33,512 bases of DNA from Candidatus Enterousia avistercoris (GCA_017694255.1 JADINC010000044.1:1-33512), one strand, 5' to 3'. Shown: positions 8,094 through 16,283, counted from the first letter of the stretch. Translations and numbers: made by a program. Notes: generated by a model not told the origin, from the letters alone.

Positions 8094-8127
8094 AAAAACC
8101 GTCCATTTGGGCGGTCTTTATTTTTTT
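8094..8127. terminator. Terminator for the 792-aa gene, usable in both directions
   Basis: ACCGTCC-ATTT-GGGCGGT stem (one G-T pair) flanked by A and T runs, just after the stop of the minus-strand gene. Confidence 0.75.
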
Positions 8128-8130
8128 CTC

Positions 8131-10509
8131 TCAGAACAACGGCGGGAAACAATCGCCACCATTTTCTGGGCAACAGTTAAAACCTGCAACCCCCATATCT
8201 GTATATATCTCGCCCGGACAGCAACCATTTGCATCCGCCGCCGCCCCATCTGGACACGTCGGCAGACTTTCCGATACTTCACTTACATACTCTGTTGTTT
8301 CAACAGTTTCAACTGTTTCTGCCCCAGAATACGGCACATCTGTTTCATATTCTGGATCCGCAACAAACATATTTTCGTTTTGCGACACATTGTATGCCGG
8401 CTTGCTGGCTAATATTTCTTCCTCGCTTGGGATTTCTGGTTCCGATACCGGTTCTGACACAGGGGCCGGCACAGGTTCTGGGACCACAACGGGTTCTGGT
8501 TCAACAACCGGCGCCGGTGCAGGTTCTGGCACTGGTTCTGGTTCAACAACCGGCGCGGGTTCAACAACTGGTGTCGGTGCGGGCTCTGGCACTGGTTCTG
8601 GTTCCACAACGGGCGCCGGTTCAACCTGTACAACATCAACAGTTTCTTCTTCTGCCACTTCTGCGATAAACGGACTGGGTTCCCCAGTTTCACTGGCCGC
8701 TGTATCTGGTGCATTTTCTTCGGGTACTGTCGCTGCCAAATCAGGTGTTTTATCCCCCATATTGCGCTGGTACAACCACAATGTAAACACAGATACCACA
8801 ATCAACACCAACAGCATTATATAATAAATTAATGTAGGCTTACGCGTGGCTGGCACTGTCGGCGTTGCGGCCCCAGTAATCGGCGACACTGGCCGCACAT
8901 CACTGGCCGCTGGCACCCCCGGCACAACAGGGTGGGGCGCACTGGTTCCTGGGTGCGATAATGTGGCATTTGCCATATTTTGTCCGCCGTTCATTTCCCC
9001 CAGCGCATTATTATCCACACCTCCGACATTCGGCATTACTGCTTCGGGGCGCACTGTATCCATTGCCGGCGCAAAGGCATCATTTGTTGACCCCGACGCA
9101 TTTGCTGATGAAATTGCATCCATCGCCGGCCGCGACGGCATTTGTTCCCCAAAATTCTGGGGTGTGTTATCTATAACCGGCCGAACATTCAACGGCTGGT
9201 CCGCCCCAGTGTTCGAATTTTCAACATTCGAAACCGGCGGCACAAATGACAACGGCGACGAATCCATATTATTGCCATATGTGTTCATAGTATTTTCTGT
9301 TTCTGCCTGGCTGGGACGTGGCACATCTGGCACCGGACTGGACACACCGAATTCGATTGGTTTAAATGCAATTTCTTCATCCAATGTTTCTGGATTTTTA
9401 TCGAACAACGGCTTTACATCATCTTTATTATCTGGCATTACAGTTTCCCCCCGTTCTGGCTGAGTTATTTTATAATTTTCATCTTCTGTATATTCTGCGT
9501 TGTCCGCATTATCATCTGGAACATACGACTCAACAGGCATACGCGCAACATTATTGTCTATTTCTGCCCCAGACGCCATTACTTTATCACGCGTATCGTC
9601 ATCTGGCGTGGCAAACGTGGTTTCATACGCATATTGATATTCCACGTCATCATCCTGGCCAGAATCCGTATCTTTTTTATTTTCATCATCCGCATCATCA
9701 CCGTTCCCCATATCATACGAAACATCGTACGATGTAAAGTTCGGCACAATTGCTGTTTCTGTTTCATCTGGGCGCCGTATTGGCGACGTTGTGTTTACAT
9801 TATCATATTCTGGCGTACGTGCCAAAATATCACGTGCTATTTCCGCATCAGCATCCGCAACGACCAGACGCCGCTGGGCATTTTCCAGACGTTTTTTTGC
9901 CCGCTTTAATTTTTCATTAACTGCGTCAATCTGTGCATCTGTTTTCAATATTTTTGCCGCAGACTGCTTGGTCGGTTCACGTCCAACCCGTTTTTTCTGT
10001 TGCGCCAATTTTGCACGCAATTGCTTTAGCCGCGCGCGCAATTCATCCATTGAATCATTTGCCCGCGCAATTGTATCACGGGCCCGCGCCGCCCCAGATT
10101 CCGCCAACGCCAACCGTTCACCAGCCGCGCGCCGAATTGACGCATTACGAAAGCGCACCAAATCCCCCAGCGCATCTGTCAAATCGCTTTTATTTTCATA
10201 TGCCTGAATCAAGTTATCATATTGCGCCAAGCCGCTGTATTCGATATCCAGTTTTTGATACTTGTTATCTTTCTTTGGGCGCACTGTTTCCAAATCCAGG
10301 TTATAATCATTGACTAAAATATCATCCCATTTTCTGTCGCCAACTGGATTAATCACCAACAACACATTAGGTTTTCTGTCATCAATTGTATAATCCAGCA
10401 CAAACACCAGTTTCCCATCCACATCATAATAGGCCCGAAAAACATTCCCGGCGATATCATATTCCCGTGCTGACAAAACAGAATTAATATTTTCTCTCTC
10501 GCTTGGCAT
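8131..10509 (-). CDS. Large single-pass envelope protein with coiled coil, Pro/Glu repeats and Cys-rich end
   Basis: 792 residues, family not recognised. Order of parts: an N-terminal globular region (residues 1-120); a basic Ala/Arg/Lys-rich coiled coil (about 120-232); a long acidic Asp/Asn/Pro-rich stretch; one membrane segment near 557-580 (TLIYYIMLLVLIVVSVFTLW); Pro/Glu/Val repeats of the PEPVPEPAP type (about 628-690); and a C-terminus with paired cysteines (NGCCPGEIYTDMG, FNCCPENGGDC). The absence of a signal peptide puts the first 550 residues in the cytoplasm and the repeats and Cys-rich end in the periplasm, a TonB-like spacer layout without a TonB domain. ATG at 10509 has GGGGA 7 bases upstream. 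It starts 14 bases after gcrA, so the two are probably co-transcribed. Confidence 0.8.
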   Translation of the reverse strand: MPSERENINSVLSAREYDIAGNVFRAYYDVDGKLVFVLDYTIDDRKPNVLLVINPVGDRKWDDILVNDYNLDLETVRPKKDNKYQKLDIEYSGLAQYDNLIQAYENKSDLTDALGDLVRFRNASIRRAAGERLALAESGAARARDTIARANDSMDELRARLKQLRAKLAQQKKRVGREPTKQSAAKILKTDAQIDAVNEKLKRAKKRLENAQRRLVVADADAEIARDILARTPEYDNVNTTSPIRRPDETETAIVPNFTSYDVSYDMGNGDDADDENKKDTDSGQDDDVEYQYAYETTFATPDDDTRDKVMASGAEIDNNVARMPVESYVPDDNADNAEYTEDENYKITQPERGETVMPDNKDDVKPLFDKNPETLDEEIAFKPIEFGVSSPVPDVPRPSQAETENTMNTYGNNMDSSPLSFVPPVSNVENSNTGADQPLNVRPVIDNTPQNFGEQMPSRPAMDAISSANASGSTNDAFAPAMDTVRPEAVMPNVGGVDNNALGEMNGGQNMANATLSHPGTSAPHPVVPGVPAASDVRPVSPITGAATPTVPATRKPTLIYYIMLLVLIVVSVFTLWLYQRNMGDKTPDLAATVPEENAPDTAASETGEPSPFIAEVAEEETVDVVQVEPAPVVEPEPVPEPAPTPVVEPAPVVEPEPVPEPAPAPVVEPEPVVVPEPVPAPVSEPVSEPEIPSEEEILASKPAYNVSQNENMFVADPEYETDVPYSGAETVETVETTEYVSEVSESLPTCPDGAAADANGCCPGEIYTDMGVAGFNCCPENGGDCFPPLF
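8448..8625 (-). repeat. Coding repeats, Pro/Glu/Val spacer
   Basis: Degenerate tandem copies encoding PEPVPEPAP and PVVEPAPVVEPEP-like units (residues about 628-687 of the 792-aa protein). Such repeats usually vary in number between strains and form an extended, rigid periplasmic spacer. Confidence 0.8.
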
Positions 10510-10522
10510 CAGAATGTCCCCA

Positions 10523-11068
10523 TTATTTTTTTCTTGGTGGTGTGAATTGATACGCCTGTTTACAGTGTTCATAGCAATACGGTTTGCCAACAAAAACCGG
10601 CGCACCACAGAAATGGAAATTTTCAGAATCCGGATCACCAATTGGCCATCTGCACTGATTAGGCTTTAAATTCGCCATTTCCAACGAATGCTGAATTATA
10701 CGCTGGTGCATGGCCAACGTTTTATTCAACGTCCGCCCCCCAGATGTCGTCTTTTTTGTCCCGGTCGTCCCCGCGCCACGCGCGCCGGCCTTTGTGGTGG
10801 GCTTTTTTGATGTTGTCCGTGTGTTTTTCGCACTGGCAACCGAACTTGTTTTCTTTGTCCCACGCCCAGACGTCGTCTTTTTCGTTGTGGTTGTTGCACT
10901 TTCGGCGACAACGCCCCCCGCCTTGGAATTCCAGCCCAACCGGTTTAATTTACCAACAACCGCGTTTTTGGACATTCCCAAACGCTTGCCAATTTCGGAC
11001 GTAGACAACCCTTTGCCCATCAATCCCTTTAATTTTTTCAGCATTACGCTGTCCCAACCCTTACTCAT
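10523..11068 (-). CDS. gcrA: GcrA cell cycle regulator
   Basis: Alphaproteobacterial transcription factor that binds sigma-70 and activates promoters with methylated GANTC sites in Caulobacter. 181 residues. The N-terminal helix-turn-helix (MSKGWDSVMLKKLKGLMGKG, then GKRLGMSKNAVVGKLNRLGW) is diagnostic; a Thr/Lys/Ala/Gly-rich linker (about residues 55-120) follows; the C-terminal sigma-binding part holds CRWPIGDPDSENFHFCGAP and YCEHC, like known GcrA proteins. The linker is longer than I would expect. A TTGCCT...TACAAT promoter may lie in the intergenic region shared with the divergent A24 peptidase gene; AAGGA precedes the start. Confidence 0.93.
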   Translation of the reverse strand: MSKGWDSVMLKKLKGLMGKGLSTSEIGKRLGMSKNAVVGKLNRLGWNSKAGGVVAESATTTTKKTTSGRGTKKTSSVASAKNTRTTSKKPTTKAGARGAGTTGTKKTTSGGRTLNKTLAMHQRIIQHSLEMANLKPNQCRWPIGDPDSENFHFCGAPVFVGKPYCYEHCKQAYQFTPPRKK

Positions 11069-11141
11069 TTCAAAAAATCCTTGTTATATATATCGGTATA
11101 ATTGTAGCATAGTTTCGAATCGAAAGGCAAGGGGGAAAAAT

Positions 11142-11609
11142 ATGATTTATAATATATTTTTTATCATACTGCTGGGCATCGCCGCATGGTGTGCGTGGCG
11201 TATATCGGTTGCAGATTGGCGCCGCCGAATTATCCCAGACGTATATTTATTCCCGCTGTTGTTAATCGGACTTATCATCATCAACTTTTTCCCGTGGCCT
11301 GTATCCATGGGCGACGCCGTTCTTGCAGCCACATTCGGATATGCACTGGCGCTGATAATCGGCATAATATTCGACAAAGTTCATTCCACGCACACACCCG
11401 ACGCGATTCCGATTGGCATGGGGGACATAAAATTATTGGCCACAGGCGGCATATGGTTGGGATCCAGCGGTTTGGCAATGGCACTGGCTATTGCATGTAT
11501 TGCCGGGATTTTATGGGGAAAAATCAATCACCAGAAATACATTCCACTGGCCCCGTTTTTCATTTGTGGGGGATTTTTGGCTTTCATTATAAACAGCTTT
11601 TTGATATAA
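11142..11609 (+). CDS. A24 family (prepilin-type) peptidase, CpaA/TadV-like
   Basis: Polytopic inner-membrane aspartic protease, 155 residues, matching the catalytic half of prepilin peptidases. The two expected catalytic Asp motifs are present: SVADWRRRIIPD (first Asp) and GMGDIKLLA (the GxGD motif). About five hydrophobic segments are visible. The N-terminal methylase domain with paired CxxC of PilD is absent, as in the short CpaA/TadV group. The frame is open much further upstream, but GGGGGAAAA just before the ATG at 11142 and the family start support this choice. It leads a tight run of four genes; no pilin or pilus ATPase is in view, so its substrate is unknown. Confidence 0.88.
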   Translation: MIYNIFFIILLGIAAWCAWRISVADWRRRIIPDVYLFPLLLIGLIIINFFPWPVSMGDAVLAATFGYALALIIGIIFDKVHSTHTPDAIPIGMGDIKLLATGGIWLGSSGLAMALAIACIAGILWGKINHQKYIPLAPFFICGGFLAFIINSFLI

Positions 11610-11639
11610 TTAACCATAATCAGGGAAACGGGCAGAGAA

Positions 11640-12566
11640 ATGAAACCACACCTATATCATGTATTTTTGATGTTTTTTGGCGCACTTGTCGGCGGCACCA
11701 GTGCCATGGCAACCACCTTTCCATCGGCCACAACACCATTTTCAAAATACGGCCAAATTCAAAACGTACAAAACTATTCATCAAACCCGTTTTGGAGTCC
11801 CGATGCCCCATATAACCAGCGTATGCCCGTACCCGTCTATGCCCAGGGTACTGATGTCGACACTACGGATTGTCAAACGGTTGTATCTGCATTGGTTGCG
11901 TCATTTTGTTCGACCCGCAATAATTGCACTGGCATGGACGTTAACGACGTCCGCCCAACAATCACGGTCCAGCTGGCCAGTCTGCCGAATCATAATTACG
12001 TAACACCATGCGCGGGATACATCGATACCGAATTCAAGAAATACACATCGGCCAACTCATATTTAACCCCGGGCACTGGGTCCACTGCATTTCCAACCGC
12101 CACGGGGCCTATGTACAATAATCAAAACACAACAACTGGTAATGGGGCTGCAAATTATAACCCCCAACAGAAATTACCAACATGGAACGGCGAACCATGG
12201 ATGCAGGACATGCTGCAACGAAAGCAGGAATTACAAAATCTGCAATCGGCAACCACAAACACAACAAACCTGGCACGCGCGGAATTTCCTGAAACCGCGC
12301 TGGATTTAACATTTACCCAGCGTCTGCAAAACGACGCTGCTGGATACGCCCCATACAAAGACGCATCTGCATACACGACAATAAATCTGGACGCGGTGGT
12401 CGCCGAACAAAATGAATTATATAAACAGCGTCAAAATGCATATTGCAATAATGCCCCACAAATGCTGGCAATATTAAATGCAGATTTGGCAACATTGGAA
12501 AAATGCAAAACTAATAATATTGCATATGAAACATGCCTGACCAAATTACAGGGGGTATATTATTAA
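11640..12566 (+). CDS. Exported hypothetical protein, 308 aa
   Basis: Signal peptide at residues 1-23 (hydrophobic YHVFLMFFGALVGG, cleavage after TSA or AMA). The mature protein is Asn/Thr/Tyr/Gln-rich with six or so cysteines in pairs (DCQTVV, FCSTRNNC, CAGYID, then YCNN, KCKTNN, TCLTK near the end), suggesting periplasmic or surface location with disulfides. The family is not recognised. It starts 30 bases after the A24 peptidase gene with a GGGCAGAG ribosome-binding site, and its stop overlaps the next start (TAATG), so translation is probably coupled. It lacks the positively charged leader and Gly/Glu junction of a type IV prepilin, so it is not an obvious substrate of that peptidase. Confidence 0.82.
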   Translation: MKPHLYHVFLMFFGALVGGTSAMATTFPSATTPFSKYGQIQNVQNYSSNPFWSPDAPYNQRMPVPVYAQGTDVDTTDCQTVVSALVASFCSTRNNCTGMDVNDVRPTITVQLASLPNHNYVTPCAGYIDTEFKKYTSANSYLTPGTGSTAFPTATGPMYNNQNTTTGNGAANYNPQQKLPTWNGEPWMQDMLQRKQELQNLQSATTNTTNLARAEFPETALDLTFTQRLQNDAAGYAPYKDASAYTTINLDAVVAEQNELYKQRQNAYCNNAPQMLAILNADLATLEKCKTNNIAYETCLTKLQGVYY

Positions 12567-13735
12567 TGCGTATAAGTATTAAATATTTTATTGCATGTAT
12601 TTTCGGTCTTTGCATAACAAATTCATTCGCTGCTAATTGGAATGACCCCGATGTTCAGCTGGCACAAAGAATTTCTGACAGAACATTCGTAGATGGTCGT
12701 AATAGTCAAGTTGTCAGTATGCGCGGATACGATTTTAATCAAACAAACGGTGGCGCAACTGGCACCGGAACAACAGGCACAGGCACAGGCACGGGAACAA
12801 CAGGTACAGGCGGCACCGGTGGCACTGGTGGTACAGGTACCGGAACAGGAACTGGCACTGGTACCAACACCGGCACAAATACTGGCAACAGTACAACCAG
12901 AACTGGGAATCGTATTAACGCACGTGGTGTTGCCAGTGGGGCATTGGGCGCGGTTGGTGCCGTCACCGGCATAATGGGCGTGATTGATTCTGCATCGGGT
13001 TCTGGTGAACATTCATGGGGCGATGTATTACAAGGTACAATCAGTGGCGCCACTGCAACAGCTGGTGGTGCCGCTGTAATTAATGCAATTCCTGTGATTG
13101 GACAAATTGGATATGGTATTGCAATCGCTGTTGGTGCTGCTGGTGGCGCAATCATTTCCGGCTCACAATTATTTTCAGAAACTGATTGTCTGCATGATCC
13201 AGTCACCGGCTTATTCACATGTTGTCACACACAATTTAACCAGGGGGAACGTTATGCCGATATTGGCGATTACATGTTTTGCGGTGTTGAACAAGCAGAT
13301 GGTTCTGTGAACTTGATTAAACCTGGTGTTCGCCAATGCCTGCAAGGTGGTGAAGCAACTGCTGCATCATGGTGGGATGGATTATGGAAAGATGATTTTT
13401 GGCAACCCGAATGTGTTGTGCGTATTTGTGATAACACTGAACCACCGGCTGAATTCCCGGGATATATAGATTACGAACCCGATACTACAAACATATGTTG
13501 GAACTGGGTATGTATTAACGGCTATGAACGCCAGGGTAATACATGTGTTGCAACGGGTGGCGGCTCAAATGGTGGCGGAAATTCGGGTGGCACCCAACCA
13601 TCATCATCAGAATTACCAATTGATCAATATAATAAATTAATCAATCAAATTCAGACTGAACGTCAACGATTAATACAACAGTGCGGTCATATGCTGGGCA
13701 ATACTGTAAATATAACATCGCCAACAACAAAATAA
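12566..13735 (+). CDS. Exported protein with Thr-Gly repeat and Gly/Ala-rich hydrophobic core
   Basis: 389 residues, family not recognised. Signal peptide MRISIKYFIACIFGLCITNSFAA. Residues about 64-112 are an almost pure Gly-Thr tract (TGTGTGTTGTGGTGG type). Residues about 125-215 are glycine/alanine-rich and hydrophobic (GALGAVGAVTGIMGVI; INAIPVIGQIGYGIAIAVGAAGGAIISG), able to enter a membrane. The C-terminal half has about a dozen cysteines (CLHDPVTGLFTCCH, CVVRICDN, CWNWVCINGYERQGNTC), then Gly/Asn linkers and a helical end. The upstream in-frame ATG is rejected because ATG 12566 has AGGGGG and gives a good signal peptide. The start overlaps the previous stop by one base; the stop abuts the next start. 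Confidence 0.82.
   Translation: MRISIKYFIACIFGLCITNSFAANWNDPDVQLAQRISDRTFVDGRNSQVVSMRGYDFNQTNGGATGTGTTGTGTGTGTTGTGGTGGTGGTGTGTGTGTGTNTGTNTGNSTTRTGNRINARGVASGALGAVGAVTGIMGVIDSASGSGEHSWGDVLQGTISGATATAGGAAVINAIPVIGQIGYGIAIAVGAAGGAIISGSQLFSETDCLHDPVTGLFTCCHTQFNQGERYADIGDYMFCGVEQADGSVNLIKPGVRQCLQGGEATAASWWDGLWKDDFWQPECVVRICDNTEPPAEFPGYIDYEPDTTNICWNWVCINGYERQGNTCVATGGGSNGGGNSGGTQPSSSELPIDQYNKLINQIQTERQRLIQQCGHMLGNTVNITSPTTK
12757..12905 (+). repeat. Gly-Thr coding microsatellite
   Basis: Tandem GGCACA/GGAACA-type hexamers encoding alternating Gly and Thr. The unit is a multiple of three, so copy-number change would alter tract length without breaking the frame. Confidence 0.85.
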
Positions 13736-15472
13736 ATGCGACAATTTTTAATTTCTTTTATACTTGCAATATGCACAATATCCACCGCATTTGGGGCAGA
13801 TATGATGCCACCAACAGATATTCCCGTTGGTGCCGACTATGTTCCAATTTCGGAAATTCAAACACGCACGCCCGATGATACACAATGTGCCACGGCGGCC
13901 TTTGCACACAGTCTGGCATCAACCGTATCCAGCGTATCGGAAACCGATGACGAATTAACCATTCGCAAATGGATTTATGACGCGTTCAGTGCGCCTGAAA
14001 CACTGCGCACGGTTCTGGCCTGTCCAGAAATCGCATCGGTGGCGGATGATGAAACAATTACGTTTTTACCCATTGAATATACTTTTCCGGGCGGGCGTCA
14101 AATCATTGTAAATTACGAAACCCAACCAAAAATTTTAAAACAACGCATAACAATCAGTGAAAAACGCGAACTGCCATACGCCCCCAACCCTGAAATTGGC
14201 GCTGATGGCGATACATCCGTTTGGACAAATACCGATCCGGCATGGTATGCAATAATGGTTGTTGAACACGGTGCACTGGATGAATTTGTGGGACCGGACA
14301 AGAATAACACCATATCGCTGCAATGGATAAACGATAATATTGATACCATATATCCCCACGGTAACAGTTGTACCAGTAAAACCGCGCTGGCGGGCGATAA
14401 TGATATGGTGAATTTGGCGGGCAAGGCAACAGTAAACCTGGCGGATGATACAAATGATTACTATGTGGCTGGGGACGCAAATTTACAATGGATATCGTAC
14501 CTGGAAATTGGACTGGACGTCGTGATAACTGTCGCAACCGCCGGGGGTGGGGCGGCCGTTCTGGGCGCGACCAAGGCCGCGCGCGCATCGCGCGCCCTGA
14601 AAAACATTGGCATATCACTGCGCGCCCTGCGTCAAACAGACGCTGTACGCGACTATATTCGCGTATCCGCGCAATATTCACGCGCAACCGAAGAATTAAG
14701 AACAATTGATCGCGCAACGGACGCTGCCGCGCATGCCGCCAAAAGTGCCGAAATAGATAACCTGGCGCGTCAAATGCGCAACATGGAACAAACCAACGAC
14801 CAGGTTCGTCAATATCGCGAATACAGCGACACATTTTCATCATTAAATCAATATCGTCGCACACTGCGCGGTGTTTTACGCCCAGCCCAGCGTGGCAATA
14901 TTATCGCCCGCGCATGGCGTTCATTACGCGCGGCGAACACTGGTGGCCCAATGATAAAATCTGCCGCGCGCCTGGGACGCAGCAGCATGAAATCTGGGAA
15001 AATTCGCGATTGGTTATTCCAGACAACATTACAAAACATCGGCGCTGTTGCCAAACTGGAACAGGCTGGCGGTTTGCTGTATGGCGCATTAAATTTTGTT
15101 GGCGGCATGTACGATTGGACCGAAACCAGCACGGGTGAATATACCAGCGGTATAGAATTCAAACCATTAACGCTGCTGTCTGCTGATGATTTATCCGGCC
15201 AAGAAAACGTCGTTAACTATGGAATGTGGCTGATGTGGATGGGCGATTCGATAAGTGCCATGGACGACGATGCCGCATATCTGCAGGCGATGGATTTCGC
15301 CGATAAATTTCATTATAATTTGATGACAGTACAATCAGAAACACCAACCCCATGCAATATTGACATATACGTTGTCCGCCCAATTATTCGCAACCCTGGT
15401 GGCGACGCCCCCGAAATGTACTATCTGGTTATGAACGACGAACCGTGGACCACGGCGAATACTGGCGAATAA
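13736..15472 (+). CDS. Exported hypothetical protein, 578 aa
   Basis: Signal peptide MRQFLISFILAICTISTAFG with cleavage near GADMM. Parts in order: a mixed alpha/beta region (to about 250); a short glycine/alanine-rich hydrophobic segment (about 254-280, GLDVVITVATAGGGAAVLGA); a strongly basic helical region rich in Arg/Ala (about 280-420, with likely coiled coil around MRNMEQTNDQVRQYREY); a second weakly hydrophobic stretch (LLYGALNFVGGMYDW); and an acidic C-terminal domain. The ATG follows the previous stop codon with no gap, so it is the fourth gene of the A24-peptidase unit. The hydrophobic segment plus amphipathic helices recall pore-forming or lipid-contacting proteins, but this is weak inference. 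Family not recognised. Confidence 0.82.
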   Translation: MRQFLISFILAICTISTAFGADMMPPTDIPVGADYVPISEIQTRTPDDTQCATAAFAHSLASTVSSVSETDDELTIRKWIYDAFSAPETLRTVLACPEIASVADDETITFLPIEYTFPGGRQIIVNYETQPKILKQRITISEKRELPYAPNPEIGADGDTSVWTNTDPAWYAIMVVEHGALDEFVGPDKNNTISLQWINDNIDTIYPHGNSCTSKTALAGDNDMVNLAGKATVNLADDTNDYYVAGDANLQWISYLEIGLDVVITVATAGGGAAVLGATKAARASRALKNIGISLRALRQTDAVRDYIRVSAQYSRATEELRTIDRATDAAAHAAKSAEIDNLARQMRNMEQTNDQVRQYREYSDTFSSLNQYRRTLRGVLRPAQRGNIIARAWRSLRAANTGGPMIKSAARLGRSSMKSGKIRDWLFQTTLQNIGAVAKLEQAGGLLYGALNFVGGMYDWTETSTGEYTSGIEFKPLTLLSADDLSGQENVVNYGMWLMWMGDSISAMDDDAAYLQAMDFADKFHYNLMTVQSETPTPCNIDIYVVRPIIRNPGGDAPEMYYLVMNDEPWTTANTGE

Positions 15473-15479
15473 TTCCCCA

Positions 15480-15508
15480 TTGTATTTTTATTTACAACAA
15501 ACTATAAT
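15480..15508 (+). promoter_or_regulatory. Promoter of the 105-aa exported protein
   Basis: TTGTAT (15480-15485), 17 bases, TATAAT (15503-15508), 21 bases before the ATG, with GGGGGATG as ribosome-binding site. Confidence 0.65.
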
Positions 15509-15529
15509 AATAGTGATGGGGGATGTGTT

Positions 15530-15847
15530 ATGAAGAAATTATTATACTCTTTATTTATCGCACTAGCATTTATCAGCACGGCCAACGCGTACCAGTTGTT
15601 ATCTTCCAAAGAACTGGGGAAAAACGACGCAAAAAACCAGACTGTTGTTGTAAAATGCACCACTGATACAGGCAAGGTATCAAACCAAACATGCACATTA
15701 CGTCGCTATGCAAAGTGCAGTGGCACGGGCACAAAGAAAAAGTGTTCCGGCTGGCAGGCATGGCAAGATTTACGAACCCCCGGAAAAAAATATTCTGATT
15801 GGCGCAGCGCGGCGTCTGCATGTTGCCGTGCCAAGGGCCTGCGTTAG
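15530..15847 (+). CDS. Small exported basic protein, 105 aa
   Basis: Signal peptide MKKLLYSLFIALAFISTANA, cleavage before YQLL. The mature part is about 85 residues, Lys-rich, with six cysteines (CTTDTGK, TCTLRRYAKC, KKCSGW, ACCRAK near the end), consistent with a compact disulfide-bonded periplasmic or secreted protein. Its own promoter and a strong ribosome-binding site precede it and a terminator follows, so it is a single-gene unit and may be well expressed. Family not recognised. Confidence 0.78.
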   Translation: MKKLLYSLFIALAFISTANAYQLLSSKELGKNDAKNQTVVVKCTTDTGKVSNQTCTLRRYAKCSGTGTKKKCSGWQAWQDLRTPGKKYSDWRSAASACCRAKGLR

Positions 15848-15875
15848 CTATAGCATCCCCACACACAACACAAAA

Positions 15876-15908
15876 ATAAAACCACCGCCAAAATGGCGGT
15901 GTTTTTTA
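15876..15908. terminator. Bidirectional terminator
   Basis: Perfect CACCGCCA-AAA-TGGCGGTG stem with flanking A and T runs. Serves the exported-protein gene and the minus-strand tRNA genes. Confidence 0.88.
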
Positions 15909-15919
15909 TATATGATATA

Positions 15920-15996
15920 TGGTGGATGTGATTGGACTCGAACCAACGACCTCTTCGATGTGAACGAAGCGCTCTAACCAACTGAGCTACACATCC
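15920..15996 (-). tRNA. tRNA-Val (CAC)
   Basis: 77 bases with encoded CCA. Acceptor GGATGTG / CACATCC, anticodon stem CTTCG / CGAAG, loop TTCACAT (anticodon CAC). Confidence 0.95.
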
Positions 15997-16011
15997 GTTC
16001 AATCAGTTCCC

Positions 16012-16098
16012 TGGTGGGGATAGTGGGACTCGAACCCACACGGTTGCAATAACCAAAGGATTTTAAGTCCTCAGCGTCTACCATTCCGCCATATCCCC
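16012..16098 (-). tRNA. tRNA-Leu (TAA)
   Basis: 87 bases with long variable arm and encoded CCA. Acceptor GGGGATA / TATCCCC, anticodon loop CTTAAAA (anticodon TAA). Confidence 0.94.
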
Positions 16099-16171
16099 AG
16101 AACTTAAAAAATCTGTGAAATATACTACCGCGCGATGGGCGCGCTTGTCAATATATTTCTGATGCACACAA

Positions 16172-16204
16172 TAAAAAAAGTGCCCAACCCCGGGCATTTT
16201 TTTG
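16172..16204. terminator. Terminator inside the tRNA cluster
   Basis: TGCCC-AACCCC-GGGCA stem extended by A and T runs, between tRNA-Ala and tRNA-Leu(TAA). It splits the cluster into two transcription units on the minus strand. Confidence 0.75.
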
Positions 16205-16278
16205 GTGGAGCTGATGGGACTCAAACCCACGACCTCTACGATGCGAACGTAGCGCTCTATCAACTGAGCTACAACCCC
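16203..16278 (-). tRNA. tRNA-Ala (CGC)
   Basis: 76 bases with encoded CCA. Acceptor GGGGTTG / CAGCTCC, anticodon stem CTACG / CGTAG, loop TTCGCAT (anticodon CGC). Confidence 0.95.
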
Positions 16279-16283
16279 AAACA

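Larger units (their letters stand above)
7867..8098. repeat. Direct repeat of tRNA-Pro 3' end flanking a structured segment
   Basis: The 26 bases at 7867-7892 (T-arm end, acceptor, CCA and eight bases beyond) recur exactly at 8073-8098. Such duplication of a tRNA 3' end is what integrases of tRNA-targeting elements leave behind, but the interval is only about 180 bp and codes for nothing, so if this is an element it is a remnant. A degraded second tRNA copy is the alternative: CTTGCAT and CAGGTTCGA of the tRNA also appear, in order, at about 7950-7976. Confidence 0.6.

Noticed and set aside
7913..8095. 60-codon frame across the segment after tRNA-Pro
   Set aside because: No ribosome-binding site; the segment is dominated by hairpins and a tRNA-end repeat and does not look protein-coding.
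8390..8824. Plus-strand frame of Gly/Ser/Thr repeats
   Set aside because: It is the antisense of the Pro/Glu repeats of the 792-aa gene, which has a proper start, ribosome-binding site and domain layout.
9791..10207. Plus-strand frame of 138 codons rich in Ser, Arg and Ala
   Set aside because: Antisense of the coiled-coil region of the 792-aa gene, whose frame runs uninterrupted with a clear domain pattern.
10710..11141. N-terminal extension of the A24 peptidase
   Set aside because: The extra 144 codons are antisense to gcrA; the ribosome-binding site and family start point to 11142.
12739..13218. Minus-strand Pro/Val-rich frame
   Set aside because: Antisense of the Thr-Gly tract in the exported 389-aa protein; no start signals.
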